NCBI GenBank assembly: GCA_024697505.1
Contig: JAILFQ010000186.1
Span: 1-7,991 of the forward strand
Direction of reading: 5' to 3'
Length of the DNA stretch: 7,991 bases
Origin: Lachnospiraceae bacterium
GTDB lineage: Bacteria; Bacillota; Clostridia; Lachnospirales; Lachnospiraceae
The notes beneath the pieces are model-generated. The model was not told where the DNA came from and did not search any database. It saw only the letters and a list, made by a program, of their open reading frames with translations. Positions 1 to 7,063 of the stretch are shown here, piece by piece (position 1 is the first letter of the stretch; each line of letters opens with the position of its first letter). The position numbers and the translations under genes are program-made.

Positions 1-823
1 TAGGTACACTTATAAGAATAAGTGAAATTGCAGAGGAGACACCGGTTCTTGAAATACCTGCGCTTGTTACCTGGGCAAGAGCGTAGCTTAAAGGCTTTAA
101 CTCTTCGGAGTATATAAAGTCTCCGCCCTGGTTGCCCCAAAGGCTCTGGAAGGAAAGGATAATAAGCGTTACCCAGGCCGGCTTACAAAGCGGCATTACC
201 GTCTTCCAGAAGGTCTGGAACTCGGAAGCACCGTCTATTTTTGCGGCTTCCAGAAGTTCGTCAGGTATCTGTACAATAAAGTTCTTCATGAGGTAAAGGC
301 CGAGCGTTCCGCCTATTGCCGGAAGGATAACCGCCCAATAGGTATTTACAAGTCCAAAGGCACTTAAGATGAAGTAACTTGGAATTGCAGTAACGGATGT
401 ACTAAACATAAGAGAATAAACTATTACGTTAGACATAAGCTTGGAGCCCGGAAACTCATATTTTGCAAGAGGAAAGGCTGCCATGGCACCGAGAAGCACC
501 GTTCCGGCAGTTCCTATTCCTGTTATAAACAAGGTGTTGAAAGCGTATCTGGAAAAAGGAATTTCAAATCCTTCAAGTACAAGTCCCAGATCGAAGAAAT
601 TGTTCCAGGTTGGGTTTTCAACGTAGAAATGAGGCGGGTAAGCAAAAACCTCACTCATTGGTTTAAATGCGTTTATAAAGATGAGATAGAGAGGCGCTAC
701 GGAGAAGATTCCAAAAAGGCCAAGCACTATGGTAAGTGCTATATCCACTCCCAGGCTTCTGTTTCTTCTTCTTATTTTTCGACCCTTGGCATGACGCCGG
801 ATCTTTTTGAAAAATTCTTTCAT
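1..823 (-). CDS. Carbohydrate ABC transporter permease, MalG/AraQ/YesQ type (3' end outside window)
   Basis: This is the second inner-membrane subunit of a CUT1-type sugar importer. It should pair with the upstream MalF-type permease to form the translocation channel. I translated 274 codons from the ATG at 823; the frame stays open to base 1, so only the extreme C-terminus is missing (family members are usually about 275-300 aa). A basic N-terminus (KKIRRHAKGRKIRRR) precedes a membrane helix at about residues 27-50. An extracellular segment of the AraQ/YesQ kind follows, with FKPMSEVFAYPP and NPTWNNF. Further helices lie near 96-118, 131-155, 161-181 and 214-230, and a last one begins near 262. 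The EAA loop that contacts the ATPase is at about 192-213 (EAAKIDGASEF, then MPLCKP). The start is supported by AAAGGA eight bases upstream. The gene begins 22 nt after the preceding stop, so it is co-transcribed. The transported sugar cannot be told from the sequence. Confidence 0.93.
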   Translation of the reverse strand, partial: MKEFFKKIRRHAKGRKIRRRNRSLGVDIALTIVLGLFGIFSVAPLYLIFINAFKPMSEVFAYPPHFYVENPTWNNFFDLGLVLEGFEIPFSRYAFNTLFITGIGTAGTVLLGAMAAFPLAKYEFPGSKLMSNVIVYSLMFSTSVTAIPSYFILSAFGLVNTYWAVILPAIGGTLGLYLMKNFIVQIPDELLEAAKIDGASEFQTFWKTVMPLCKPAWVTLIILSFQSLWGNQGGDFIYSEELKPLSYALAQVTSAGISRTGVSSAISLILISVP

Positions 824-845
824 TTTTTAAGTCCTTTCTGCGTCA

Positions 846-1775
846 TCAGCCAACTTTTCTAAGTAATTTCTGTACCAGCACGTTACAAAGCATCATTATA
901 AAGAAGAGAACAACCGCTATTGTACATGCGTAACCCATTTCGTATCTTACGTTACCGTAATCGTGAAGGTGGGTGAGTATTGTATGTCCTGCGTAGGAAA
1001 CCGACGGGAAACCGGCCAGTTCTATGGAAATGGCGGATACGGAAAGAGAACCCGTAATCTGCATAACCGCACCGAACATAAGCTGTGGTTTCATGGAAGG
1101 AAGAGTGATGTACCAGAGTTCCTGCCAACGGTTTTTAATACCTTCCACCGCAGCCGCTTCGTAAAGAGATTTATCTACAGTCTGAAGACCGGCTATAAAG
1201 GAAAGGAAGGCGGTACCAAGGCTCATCCATAACTGTACTATAATGAGGATTGGCATTATGTAATCTGCTGTGGAGAAGAAAAGTATAGGCTGCGATATAA
1301 TTCCCAGCTTCATTCCCCATGCGTTTATGTAACCGTAAGAGTCGGAGGAGAAAGCAAGTTTCCAAATGAGGTAAGCGTTACCGGAAATGGACGGCGCGTA
1401 GAAGACCAGCGTCATTATTGCTCTCGGTACCGGAGGAAGTTCGTTTATGAGCCATGCGAAAAGGAAACTCATAAGGTAACTTATAGGACCGGTTATTACG
1501 GCAAAAACGAAGGTGTTTTTAACTGCCGTAAGGAAAATATCATCTTCCACAAGAAGAGATATGTAATTGGTAAATCCCACAAACTTTGGTGTTTCCGCCA
1601 TATTAAAGGAGGTAAAACTGAGGCCTATGGCAATTACCACCGGGAGGAATGTGAAAAATATAAAGATTAATGCGAATGGAAGGATCATAAAGTACTTTTG
1701 CTTATGCTTTCTCCATACTACCGAAAAAGGCTCTTTATAAGCCCTTCCCGCTGTTGCGGTTGCTGCTTTTTTCAT
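846..1775 (-). CDS. Carbohydrate ABC transporter permease, MalF/UgpA/LplB type
   Basis: This is the first membrane subunit of the sugar importer, 309 aa, a normal length for the family. A short polar N-terminus is followed by six predicted membrane helices at about 30-52, 86-110, 119-141, 172-196, 232-254 and 282-304. The cytoplasmic EAA loop that docks on the ATPase is clear at about 206-230 (YEAAAVEGIKNRWQELWYI, then TLPSMKP), with the conserved glycine at 212. The start ATG at 1775 has a strong AAGGAGG ribosome site filling the 12-nt gap after the upstream gene. The two genes are thus tightly coupled. With the following MalG-type permease it forms a heterodimer that should accept substrate from one or both binding proteins of the operon. 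No ATPase gene is seen in the window. Family assignment is secure; the substrate is unknown. Confidence 0.95.
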   Translation of the reverse strand: MKKAATATAGRAYKEPFSVVWRKHKQKYFMILPFALIFIFFTFLPVVIAIGLSFTSFNMAETPKFVGFTNYISLLVEDDIFLTAVKNTFVFAVITGPISYLMSFLFAWLINELPPVPRAIMTLVFYAPSISGNAYLIWKLAFSSDSYGYINAWGMKLGIISQPILFFSTADYIMPILIIVQLWMSLGTAFLSFIAGLQTVDKSLYEAAAVEGIKNRWQELWYITLPSMKPQLMFGAVMQITGSLSVSAISIELAGFPSVSYAGHTILTHLHDYGNVRYEMGYACTIAVVLFFIMMLCNVLVQKLLRKVG

Positions 1776-1787
1776 TTTTCCTCCTTC

Positions 1788-4655
1788 CTACTCATCATCT
1801 TCTGTGCTAAGAGAAAACTCAACACGCTTTTTAATGAGTTCTTTATCTATTGCTTTAATATTAAGGTAAAGTGTTTCTCTTGGATTAGAAGCATTTGCAA
1901 CAACATCATCAAAGGAATAAGAGATCATTCTGGATGTCATGTAGCTTCCCGGTACTGCAGGAATACCAACCGTATTCTCAAGCTGAGCCATAAGCTGCTT
2001 AAGTTCTGCGGTACTCCAAGGAAGTCTTGCAAGAACGTCCTTGTCTGCCGGAGCATATCTTGCGGAAGTTCCCATTACGGACTCTATTGTGTTTGCGTAA
2101 GAAAGCTGAGCTTCCGTTCCGGTCCACCACTTAATGAAGGTCCATGCATCTTCCACATTGTTTGAAGAAGACATTATTACACTTTGAGACGTATCCGAAA
2201 TATATGTGTTGTCTATACTGCCATCTTCTTTAAGAACTCCCGGAATCGGATAGAAAGACCAAAGGCCCTTAATTTCCGGTGCAAAGATTTCAAGAGTACA
2301 GTAAGTTGTATAATTTACAAGACCTATAGGAGTTTCTCCGGTTCTGAAACGGTTGGAGAAATCCATGGTAACCGGCAACTGGTATGCCGTAAAGTAATCC
2401 GTAAGATCTTTAAAGGCCGACATCGCCGCATCACTTGCAAGTGCGGAAGAAATACCGTAGTCTTTTCCGCTTCCGTAGTAGAGGTCGCCTCCATACTGGA
2501 ATACCAATGATGGATAGAATCCTGAAGTAGGCATGCAGAAATCGTAATTGTTTCTTTGAAGTATAGGTATAAGCTCCTTTACTTCTTCCCAGGTCTTTGG
2601 AACTTCCACTCCAAGAGAAGAAAGAATATCATTTCTTGCAAAGAGCATCATAAAAGTCTGAGTTTCAGGAAGTCCGTAAACACCGTCGCAGTAACTTGCA
2701 CCCTTAATTGCGGATTCATAAAATCTTGCGGCTTCCGTATCAAAATCTTCAAAAGTCGACATATCCACAAGAGCATTTCTCATTGCAAAGTCTGCAAGTG
2801 TTCCTTGGGAAAGGCCTACAAGTACATCCGGCGCATTTCCCGAAAGAGCCGCACGAAGAACAACTCCTACAGGAATAAGCTGAAGTTTAACCTTAATTCC
2901 GTATTCCGGTGTAAAGGTTTCATCCACCATATTCTGCAAGATCTGAGCCTGTTCCTTACCGGAAGAAACCATCCATACCGTAAGAACATCGGAGCCCTTT
3001 GTATCCTGGTCTGTATTAAGTTCGCTGGTGCTGTTAAAAAATGATGCAAAGAATCTTACCACTCCATAGTAAGCACTCTTAAAGAAACCTGCTCCCGGAT
3101 TAGGAAGTTTACCTTCCGGATCTGAAATATAGATTGCATCTATTTCCAAAGGCATTTCGGAAATTGTAACAAGCCAGGTTCCAAGCGCGGAAACATTGTC
3201 CTTCCACTTGGCAAGCTGTTCTGTTGCGCTTTCCGGATCGTTTGCAAGTTCCATAGCCTGGAAGGCCATCTTTTCAAGGAGCGCCGTCTGTTCACCACGC
3301 TCACCGGTAATCGCAACCATCTCGTTACAAACCGCAGCAAGTCTTTCGTATTCAGCGGTAAGTGTCTCCACAAAGCCGTCTACTTTCTTTCTTATTTCGT
3401 AGTCTATGTATTTACTCGGAACCGTACCTGTTATCTGAGTTGTTTTAATGTAGAGCATGTTAAGGTTATACATGCTTTCCTCAACTTCAGTAACAACACT
3501 TCCCAGAGCTCCGAGTACAACTTCCATGGTAAATGTGTTTGTACCCTTCTTAAGATAGAAAAGGTAAGGCTCTCCGTTATTGTCGGAAAGTGTGTAATTT
3601 GTCATGTCGGAGTTGTAATTAAAAGCATATTCGTTAAGCTCCGCATACGGAACAACGCCGTTTACGGAAATTCTTCTATAAGAAGTAACACCTCTGTTAA
3701 TTGCCTGTCTGCCCTTAATTGTTATGGCATATAAGCCGTCTTCGGGAACTTCCATCTCCCATGTGATAAAGTCTCCGGAAGTCTTGTAACTGCTGCCGCC
3801 GATAGTGTTGTAAACAATATTGTACGGGTGGTAAGGCATAAGGTTGGAATCCGAATAGTTTTTATTAATGTTTATGGAAGAAGAACTCTTAATAATATCT
3901 TTTGTAATTCCGTCTCTTCTTTCCGCCTGCCCCACAAGAGTTTCTCCGGAGTAAACAGGGTAAAGAGCCTTAAGAGTTTCTATTACTTCTTCGTAAGAAG
4001 ATTCCTCTTCTTTTGCGGTAAACTCTATTGCTTTAATAGCAACAGGTTCCTTTACGGACTCAAAGCTTATTGTGTGCTCGCCCTTCGTTAAATAGAAAAG
4101 AAGGGGTGCTCCGTTTCTGCGTCCGTAATCTTCTATATAAACCTCTCTGCTTTCAAATACTTCTACTGCAGCAGGTCTGATTTCGTCATCATTTTTTGTT
4201 TCTATATTTTCATCTGAATATTGTCTCTTAAGAACTATCTGGGAAAGTGCGTCGTAGCATATCTTTCCGTCCAGAGTAAGAGATCTTTGAACATCCGAGG
4301 TAGTCCCCGGAAGAGATAAATAAGTAAGCTTCATGTTATAGAAGCCCTCTTCTTCCACATTAAAAGTCCAGGTAACAAAACCTTCCTCGCTTGTGGAAAG
4401 AAATCCGTCAGCATAAGAAGCCTTCATAGCTCCTCTTGTCTTGTAATCGGAAATGTCCACACTTATACTTGCGTCCGCCATTTGTCCGGTGTAATAATTT
4501 TCTGTTAAATAAGCAAGATAACTGCTTTCATACGAAGAAGTTCCGACTATGTTTGTATCCGGAACCTTCTCATCTTTTCCACATTTGGAAAAAAGTATTA
4601 TTGCAGCAAGGACCGCGATGATCACAATAGCTGTTATCCATTTTTTCTTTTTCAT
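1788..4655 (-). CDS. Modular membrane-anchored extracellular solute-binding protein with two beta-sandwich (CBM-like) modules
   Basis: A 955-aa extracellular protein that probably captures a carbohydrate for the adjacent permeases. A lysine-rich start and one hydrophobic helix (about 6-23) lead to C25. The preceding residues LFSK do not make a proper lipobox, so it may be an uncleaved anchor. Two repeated beta-rich modules follow, at about 70-215 and 265-405. They share a pattern: a TW motif (VTWTFNV / ITWEMEV), EEGFY / EDGLY, an arginine strand (LTLDG / ISVNG), and LLFYLTKGEHTISFE / YLFYLKKGTNTFTME. They resemble CBM6/35-type sandwiches by pattern only. A charged helical stretch spans about 415-500. 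A family-1 solute-binding domain runs from about 555 to 945 (LTVWMVSSG, GNAPDVLVGLSQG, KTWEEV, AWTFIKWWTG, NPRETL). The frame extends upstream to a TTG at 4724, but that part encodes the intergenic hairpins. The ATG at 4655 has GGAGG at correct spacing. Similar long binding proteins beside permeases occur in Paenibacillus and Lachnospiraceae, from memory. Confidence 0.88.
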   Translation of the reverse strand: MKKKKWITAIVIIAVLAAIILFSKCGKDEKVPDTNIVGTSSYESSYLAYLTENYYTGQMADASISVDISDYKTRGAMKASYADGFLSTSEEGFVTWTFNVEEEGFYNMKLTYLSLPGTTSDVQRSLTLDGKICYDALSQIVLKRQYSDENIETKNDDEIRPAAVEVFESREVYIEDYGRRNGAPLLFYLTKGEHTISFESVKEPVAIKAIEFTAKEEESSYEEVIETLKALYPVYSGETLVGQAERRDGITKDIIKSSSSININKNYSDSNLMPYHPYNIVYNTIGGSSYKTSGDFITWEMEVPEDGLYAITIKGRQAINRGVTSYRRISVNGVVPYAELNEYAFNYNSDMTNYTLSDNNGEPYLFYLKKGTNTFTMEVVLGALGSVVTEVEESMYNLNMLYIKTTQITGTVPSKYIDYEIRKKVDGFVETLTAEYERLAAVCNEMVAITGERGEQTALLEKMAFQAMELANDPESATEQLAKWKDNVSALGTWLVTISEMPLEIDAIYISDPEGKLPNPGAGFFKSAYYGVVRFFASFFNSTSELNTDQDTKGSDVLTVWMVSSGKEQAQILQNMVDETFTPEYGIKVKLQLIPVGVVLRAALSGNAPDVLVGLSQGTLADFAMRNALVDMSTFEDFDTEAARFYESAIKGASYCDGVYGLPETQTFMMLFARNDILSSLGVEVPKTWEEVKELIPILQRNNYDFCMPTSGFYPSLVFQYGGDLYYGSGKDYGISSALASDAAMSAFKDLTDYFTAYQLPVTMDFSNRFRTGETPIGLVNYTTYCTLEIFAPEIKGLWSFYPIPGVLKEDGSIDNTYISDTSQSVIMSSSNNVEDAWTFIKWWTGTEAQLSYANTIESVMGTSARYAPADKDVLARLPWSTAELKQLMAQLENTVGIPAVPGSYMTSRMISYSFDDVVANASNPRETLYLNIKAIDKELIKKRVEFSLSTEDDE

Positions 4656-4660
4656 ACATT

Positions 4661-4665
4661 CCTCC
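4661..4665 (-). promoter_or_regulatory. Ribosome binding site deciding the start of the 955-aa gene
   Basis: On the minus strand GGAGG lies five bases before the ATG at 4655. This favours that start, which gives a lysine-rich N-terminus followed by a membrane helix. The in-frame TTG at 4724 would prepend 23 residues read from two hairpins and place charged residues ahead of the export signal. The site lies only three bases from the base of the second hairpin (4669-4686). Confidence 0.8.
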
Positions 4666-4668
4666 ATG

Positions 4669-4686
4669 CTGCTTTTTACAAAGCAG
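4669..4686 (-). other. Intergenic stem-loop next to the ribosome binding site
   Basis: CTGCTTT and AAAGCAG form a perfect 7-bp stem with a 4-base loop. It directly follows the larger hairpin at 4686-4713, sharing one base, and ends three bases before the GGAGG of the 955-aa gene. It could affect ribosome access to that gene or extend the structured block protecting the upstream message. This is structure seen by eye; no folding energy was computed. Confidence 0.6.
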
Positions 4687-4713
4687 GATGCCCGAGCCGA
4701 AGTTCGGGCATCC
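4686..4713 (-). terminator. Strong UUCG-capped hairpin after the 714-aa binding-protein gene (attenuator or partial terminator)
   Basis: The arms GGATGCCCGA and TCGGGCATCC pair perfectly over 10 bp. On the minus-strand transcript the loop reads ACUUCGGC, which closes internally as C(UUCG)G, an especially stable tetraloop. It begins 14 bases after the stop of the 714-aa gene. The trailing sequence (UGCUUUGU) is only weakly U-rich, so I expect partial termination or 3'-end protection of the upstream mRNA rather than a full stop. That is a common way to make more binding protein than permease. The opposite strand would carry a CGAA loop, so orientation favours the minus strand. Confidence 0.72.
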
Positions 4714-4727
4714 CGTAATTTCAAAGA

Positions 4728-6872
4728 TTAATAAACTTCAACTGTAACTGTTACTGTTGTTGTATTTCCAACATAGTCTGTTACTGTAATAGGAACCTGA
4801 TATGTTCCTACTGTTGTTGTATCAAGTACGGAAGCGTCCGGTTTAATGTTAGCGGAAATATCAAGTCCGTCTGCATCCTTGGCTTCTGTAATAGCTCCTG
4901 CCTCAACCCAGTTAATGGAAGCAACATCTGTATCTCTTGCAATGAATACAGTCTCTGTTGATGCCTTAACTGTAGGAGCGGTCTTATTGTTTGGATCGTA
5001 AACAATAACGGAAATTGTGCAATATCCTCTGTTTCCTGCACTATCTGAGAAGTAAGCCTTAAACATTCTGTTGTACTGGCCGACAACATTAAACATATCC
5101 GGTGTATAAGTCTGTGTTACCTTGGAATCCGTTTCAGGAGAGTTAAACTCAGGCTCCATCTTGGAAGTATCATAAGTGCCTTCAACACCGTCGATAGCGG
5201 AGATGAAGTTGTTCCAGATCGGGTCTTTAATGTCTGTTCCAACAGGAATAACTGCCCAGTCGCCAATCTTGCTTACTGTAGGAGCAGCTGTGTCGTTTAC
5301 GCCTTCCTTGGAAAGGATTTCAACCATTGAGGAAATCTTTTCGTCAAACTTACCGTAGATTTCTTCGATTGCTACATCGTAAGAAGAGCCAAGGCCATGT
5401 AAGTCTTTACCGATTGCTTCTTCCCAAAGGACTCTCATACCGAGAAGTTCGGAGTAGTCGCCGCCGTTTGGAAGCTGGTTTGTAATATAAATGAAGGAAT
5501 TAAGAATGGACTCACCAACATTTTCATTGAAGATATCAAGGTTGTAGCTTGCAGCCTGCTTAGCGCCGTTTGCTTCCTTAACTTCGTCCATTGTATCTAC
5601 ACCTGCAAGTTCGCACTGGTATGTCTTTGTGAAAAGAGCGAGTGCCTTAAGTGCAAGTTCGGATGTTTCTTTATCTACGCCCTTAAGCAAGCAAAGGGAG
5701 TCGTTCATTGTAATAACCTGTCTGTAATCTTCGGAATCAGCATCAAGATAGTCAGCTCTTGGCCATGGAACAATACCGATGGACTCGCCACGCTCTGATG
5801 CTACAGAACCTGCCCAGCCAACAAGCCAGTCACCGCAGTCTGTAAATACTGTACGGCCTTCTCTGAACTGTGTGCAGTTTTCTGTCCAAACAGGTGTCCA
5901 GCCGTCATCGTATGTACCAAATGATTCTGTAAGAAGACCTGCATTCCATAATTCCTTAATGTAAGCCATAGCCTTCTTTGTGTTTTCTGTATTAACCATA
6001 AGACCATCTGCGCCGTAGATTCCGCCGCCACCTGCATATGCTGCAGAGTATGCCGCAAAACGGAAGTCTGTATCATAAGCGTGAATGTCGTTATCGTTTG
6101 CATAGTAAGCATTGATCTTTTCAAGATAATCCTTGAATGTGGACCATGTCCACTTACCCTCGTCAAAAAGTGTGTTAGGGTAAATTGTGTTTCCACTTGC
6201 ATCCTTTAAGCTGTCTACTGCTTCAATCATGGAAATATTGTAAACAAGTGGCCATCTCTGCATGTAACGTACAACGTCACTTAAAAGATAGTAATGGCCA
6301 AAAAGCTTATCATCAAGCATCCAGGAAACTTCAGGATCGTTCTGGAAGATGTATGCATAATCATCAAGTTTCTGGCATACGTTCTGTGAAAGAACGGTAT
6401 ACTCGGAACCGCCCCATAAAACTGCAATGTCACAAACAGGATCGCCTGCGAAAACGCTCTGTAAAAGAACTTCTGTTGTGTTTCCGTCAAACTGTACATA
6501 CTCGAAAACAACGCCAAGTTCTTCAAGAATCTTTTCCTCAGCGGCAAGCCTTGCCTGTCTTTCGTTCTCCTGCATTACAAATTCGCCTGTAGCGGAATCT
6601 ACGTAATGTGGATCAAGCCCCTGTACATAGTGGGTACCATATTTGATCGTTGTGATCTTTTTAGGTGCCTCGGTAGGTGTAGGAGCAGGAGTGTCTGTAG
6701 GTGTATCTTTCTTTTCTCCCTCTCCATCGTTATTTGTCTTTTCTGTTGCTTCAGTACCGGTATTTGTTTTTCCGGTTTCGTCTCCGTTCTTATCGCCGCC
6801 GCATGCCGCAAGGCTTGCAACCATGCAGAAGGTAAGTAAAAGGACTATAAAAGACTTCATACCTTTTTTCAT
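4728..6872 (-). CDS. Lipoprotein extracellular solute-binding protein with two C-terminal Ig-like domains
   Basis: First gene of the operon: a 714-aa lipoprotein that should bind sugar outside the cell for the downstream permeases. The signal peptide has a classic lipobox, SLAAC, with the lipidated cysteine at 24. A polar Gly/Thr/Glu/Lys and Thr-Pro linker fills about 25-72 (TPTDTPAPTPTEAP). The binding-protein core covers about 73-520, with GDPVCDIAVLWGG, a tryptophan-rich DEGKWTWSTFKDYLEKI segment, an AYAGGGGIYGADG stretch and CGDWLVGWAG. Two beta-rich modules follow: about 529-628 (APTVSKIGDWAVIPVGTDI to SDSAGNRGYCTISVIVYD) and about 629-714 (APTVKASTETVFIARDTDV to GTYQVPITVTDYVGNTTTV). 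The second closely follows the DUF5011/HYR-type Ig-like pattern. Ordinary CUT1 binding proteins are 400-550 aa, so the extra length is this tail. The ATG at 6872 has GGAGGAGG about 8 bases upstream. Expression is probably controlled by the promoter and operator repeats at 6906-6969. Confidence 0.92.
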   Translation of the reverse strand: MKKGMKSFIVLLLTFCMVASLAACGGDKNGDETGKTNTGTEATEKTNNDGEGEKKDTPTDTPAPTPTEAPKKITTIKYGTHYVQGLDPHYVDSATGEFVMQENERQARLAAEEKILEELGVVFEYVQFDGNTTEVLLQSVFAGDPVCDIAVLWGGSEYTVLSQNVCQKLDDYAYIFQNDPEVSWMLDDKLFGHYYLLSDVVRYMQRWPLVYNISMIEAVDSLKDASGNTIYPNTLFDEGKWTWSTFKDYLEKINAYYANDNDIHAYDTDFRFAAYSAAYAGGGGIYGADGLMVNTENTKKAMAYIKELWNAGLLTESFGTYDDGWTPVWTENCTQFREGRTVFTDCGDWLVGWAGSVASERGESIGIVPWPRADYLDADSEDYRQVITMNDSLCLLKGVDKETSELALKALALFTKTYQCELAGVDTMDEVKEANGAKQAASYNLDIFNENVGESILNSFIYITNQLPNGGDYSELLGMRVLWEEAIGKDLHGLGSSYDVAIEEIYGKFDEKISSMVEILSKEGVNDTAAPTVSKIGDWAVIPVGTDIKDPIWNNFISAIDGVEGTYDTSKMEPEFNSPETDSKVTQTYTPDMFNVVGQYNRMFKAYFSDSAGNRGYCTISVIVYDPNNKTAPTVKASTETVFIARDTDVASINWVEAGAITEAKDADGLDISANIKPDASVLDTTTVGTYQVPITVTDYVGNTTTVTVTVEVY

Positions 6873-6905
6873 TTTTGTTCCTCCTCCGTTTAATAACGAA
6901 ATATT

Positions 6906-6929
6906 GTTTACTAAACTATTTTAGTAAAC
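6906..6929. promoter_or_regulatory. Perfect inverted repeat, candidate operator of the transporter operon
   Basis: GTTTACTAAA (6906-6915) and TTTAGTAAAC (6920-6929) are exact reverse complements separated by four bases. The repeat starts about five bases downstream of the predicted transcription start of the 714-aa gene, a typical place for a repressor site. It would also be transcribed, as a 10-bp A/U-rich hairpin in the leader, so an RNA role (5'-end protection) is the alternative. The binding protein is unknown and no regulator gene lies in the window. Confidence 0.65.
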
Positions 6930-6961
6930 TTTACTATTTAAATTTACTACCTTTTACTAAA
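6930..6961. repeat. Cluster of TTTACTA half-sites inside the transporter promoter
   Basis: TTTACTA occurs at 6930-6936, 6943-6949 and 6953-6959, spaced 13 and 10 bp apart, in addition to the two arms of the inverted repeat at 6906-6929. These copies overlap the -10 and the spacer of the predicted promoter, so a protein bound to them would compete with RNA polymerase. Some of the repetition may simply reflect the A/T-rich composition, but the recurring C in a fixed context argues against pure chance. Confidence 0.55.
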
Positions 6962-6969
6962 CCTGTCAA
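6941..6969 (-). promoter_or_regulatory. Sigma-A-type promoter of the transporter operon
   Basis: On the minus strand TTGACA (6969-6964, perfect -35) is followed by exactly 17 bases and then TAAATT (6946-6941, four of six -10 bases). Transcription should begin near 6934, giving a leader of roughly 60 bases before the ATG at 6872. The leader contains the inverted repeat at 6906-6929. The spacer contains a TTTAGTAAA half-site. Confidence 0.65.
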
Positions 6970-7063
6970 GGCAAAACTTGTGCAAAATTATCATTTGGGG
7001 GAAGATTTTAAGATATGTTTATGTGCATTTTTACAAGAAAGAATTTTAATGATGTCCAAAATT

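Noticed and set aside
441..862. Plus-strand open frames opposite the MalG-type permease
   Set aside because: They lie antisense to a clear permease, lack family features, and disappear once the truncated minus-strand gene (823 to 1) is recognised.
1698..3044. Plus-strand open frames of 100-160 codons opposite the modular binding protein
   Set aside because: Cysteine-, lysine- and serine-rich translations of the complementary strand of a real gene, without ribosome sites or domains.
4656..4724. Extension of the 955-aa protein to a TTG start at 4724
   Set aside because: The extra 23 codons are read from the two intergenic hairpins, the TTG has no ribosome site, and the ATG at 4655 has GGAGG at proper spacing before a normal membrane-anchor N-terminus.
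5801..6592. Open frames of up to 135 codons inside the 714-aa gene
   Set aside because: Out-of-frame shadows with low-complexity Gln/His/Leu composition; the main frame has complete binding-protein motifs throughout.
6964..7010. Possible catabolite-responsive element near the transporter promoter
   Set aside because: No stretch fits the central CG and flanking symmetry of the CcpA consensus closely enough to call.
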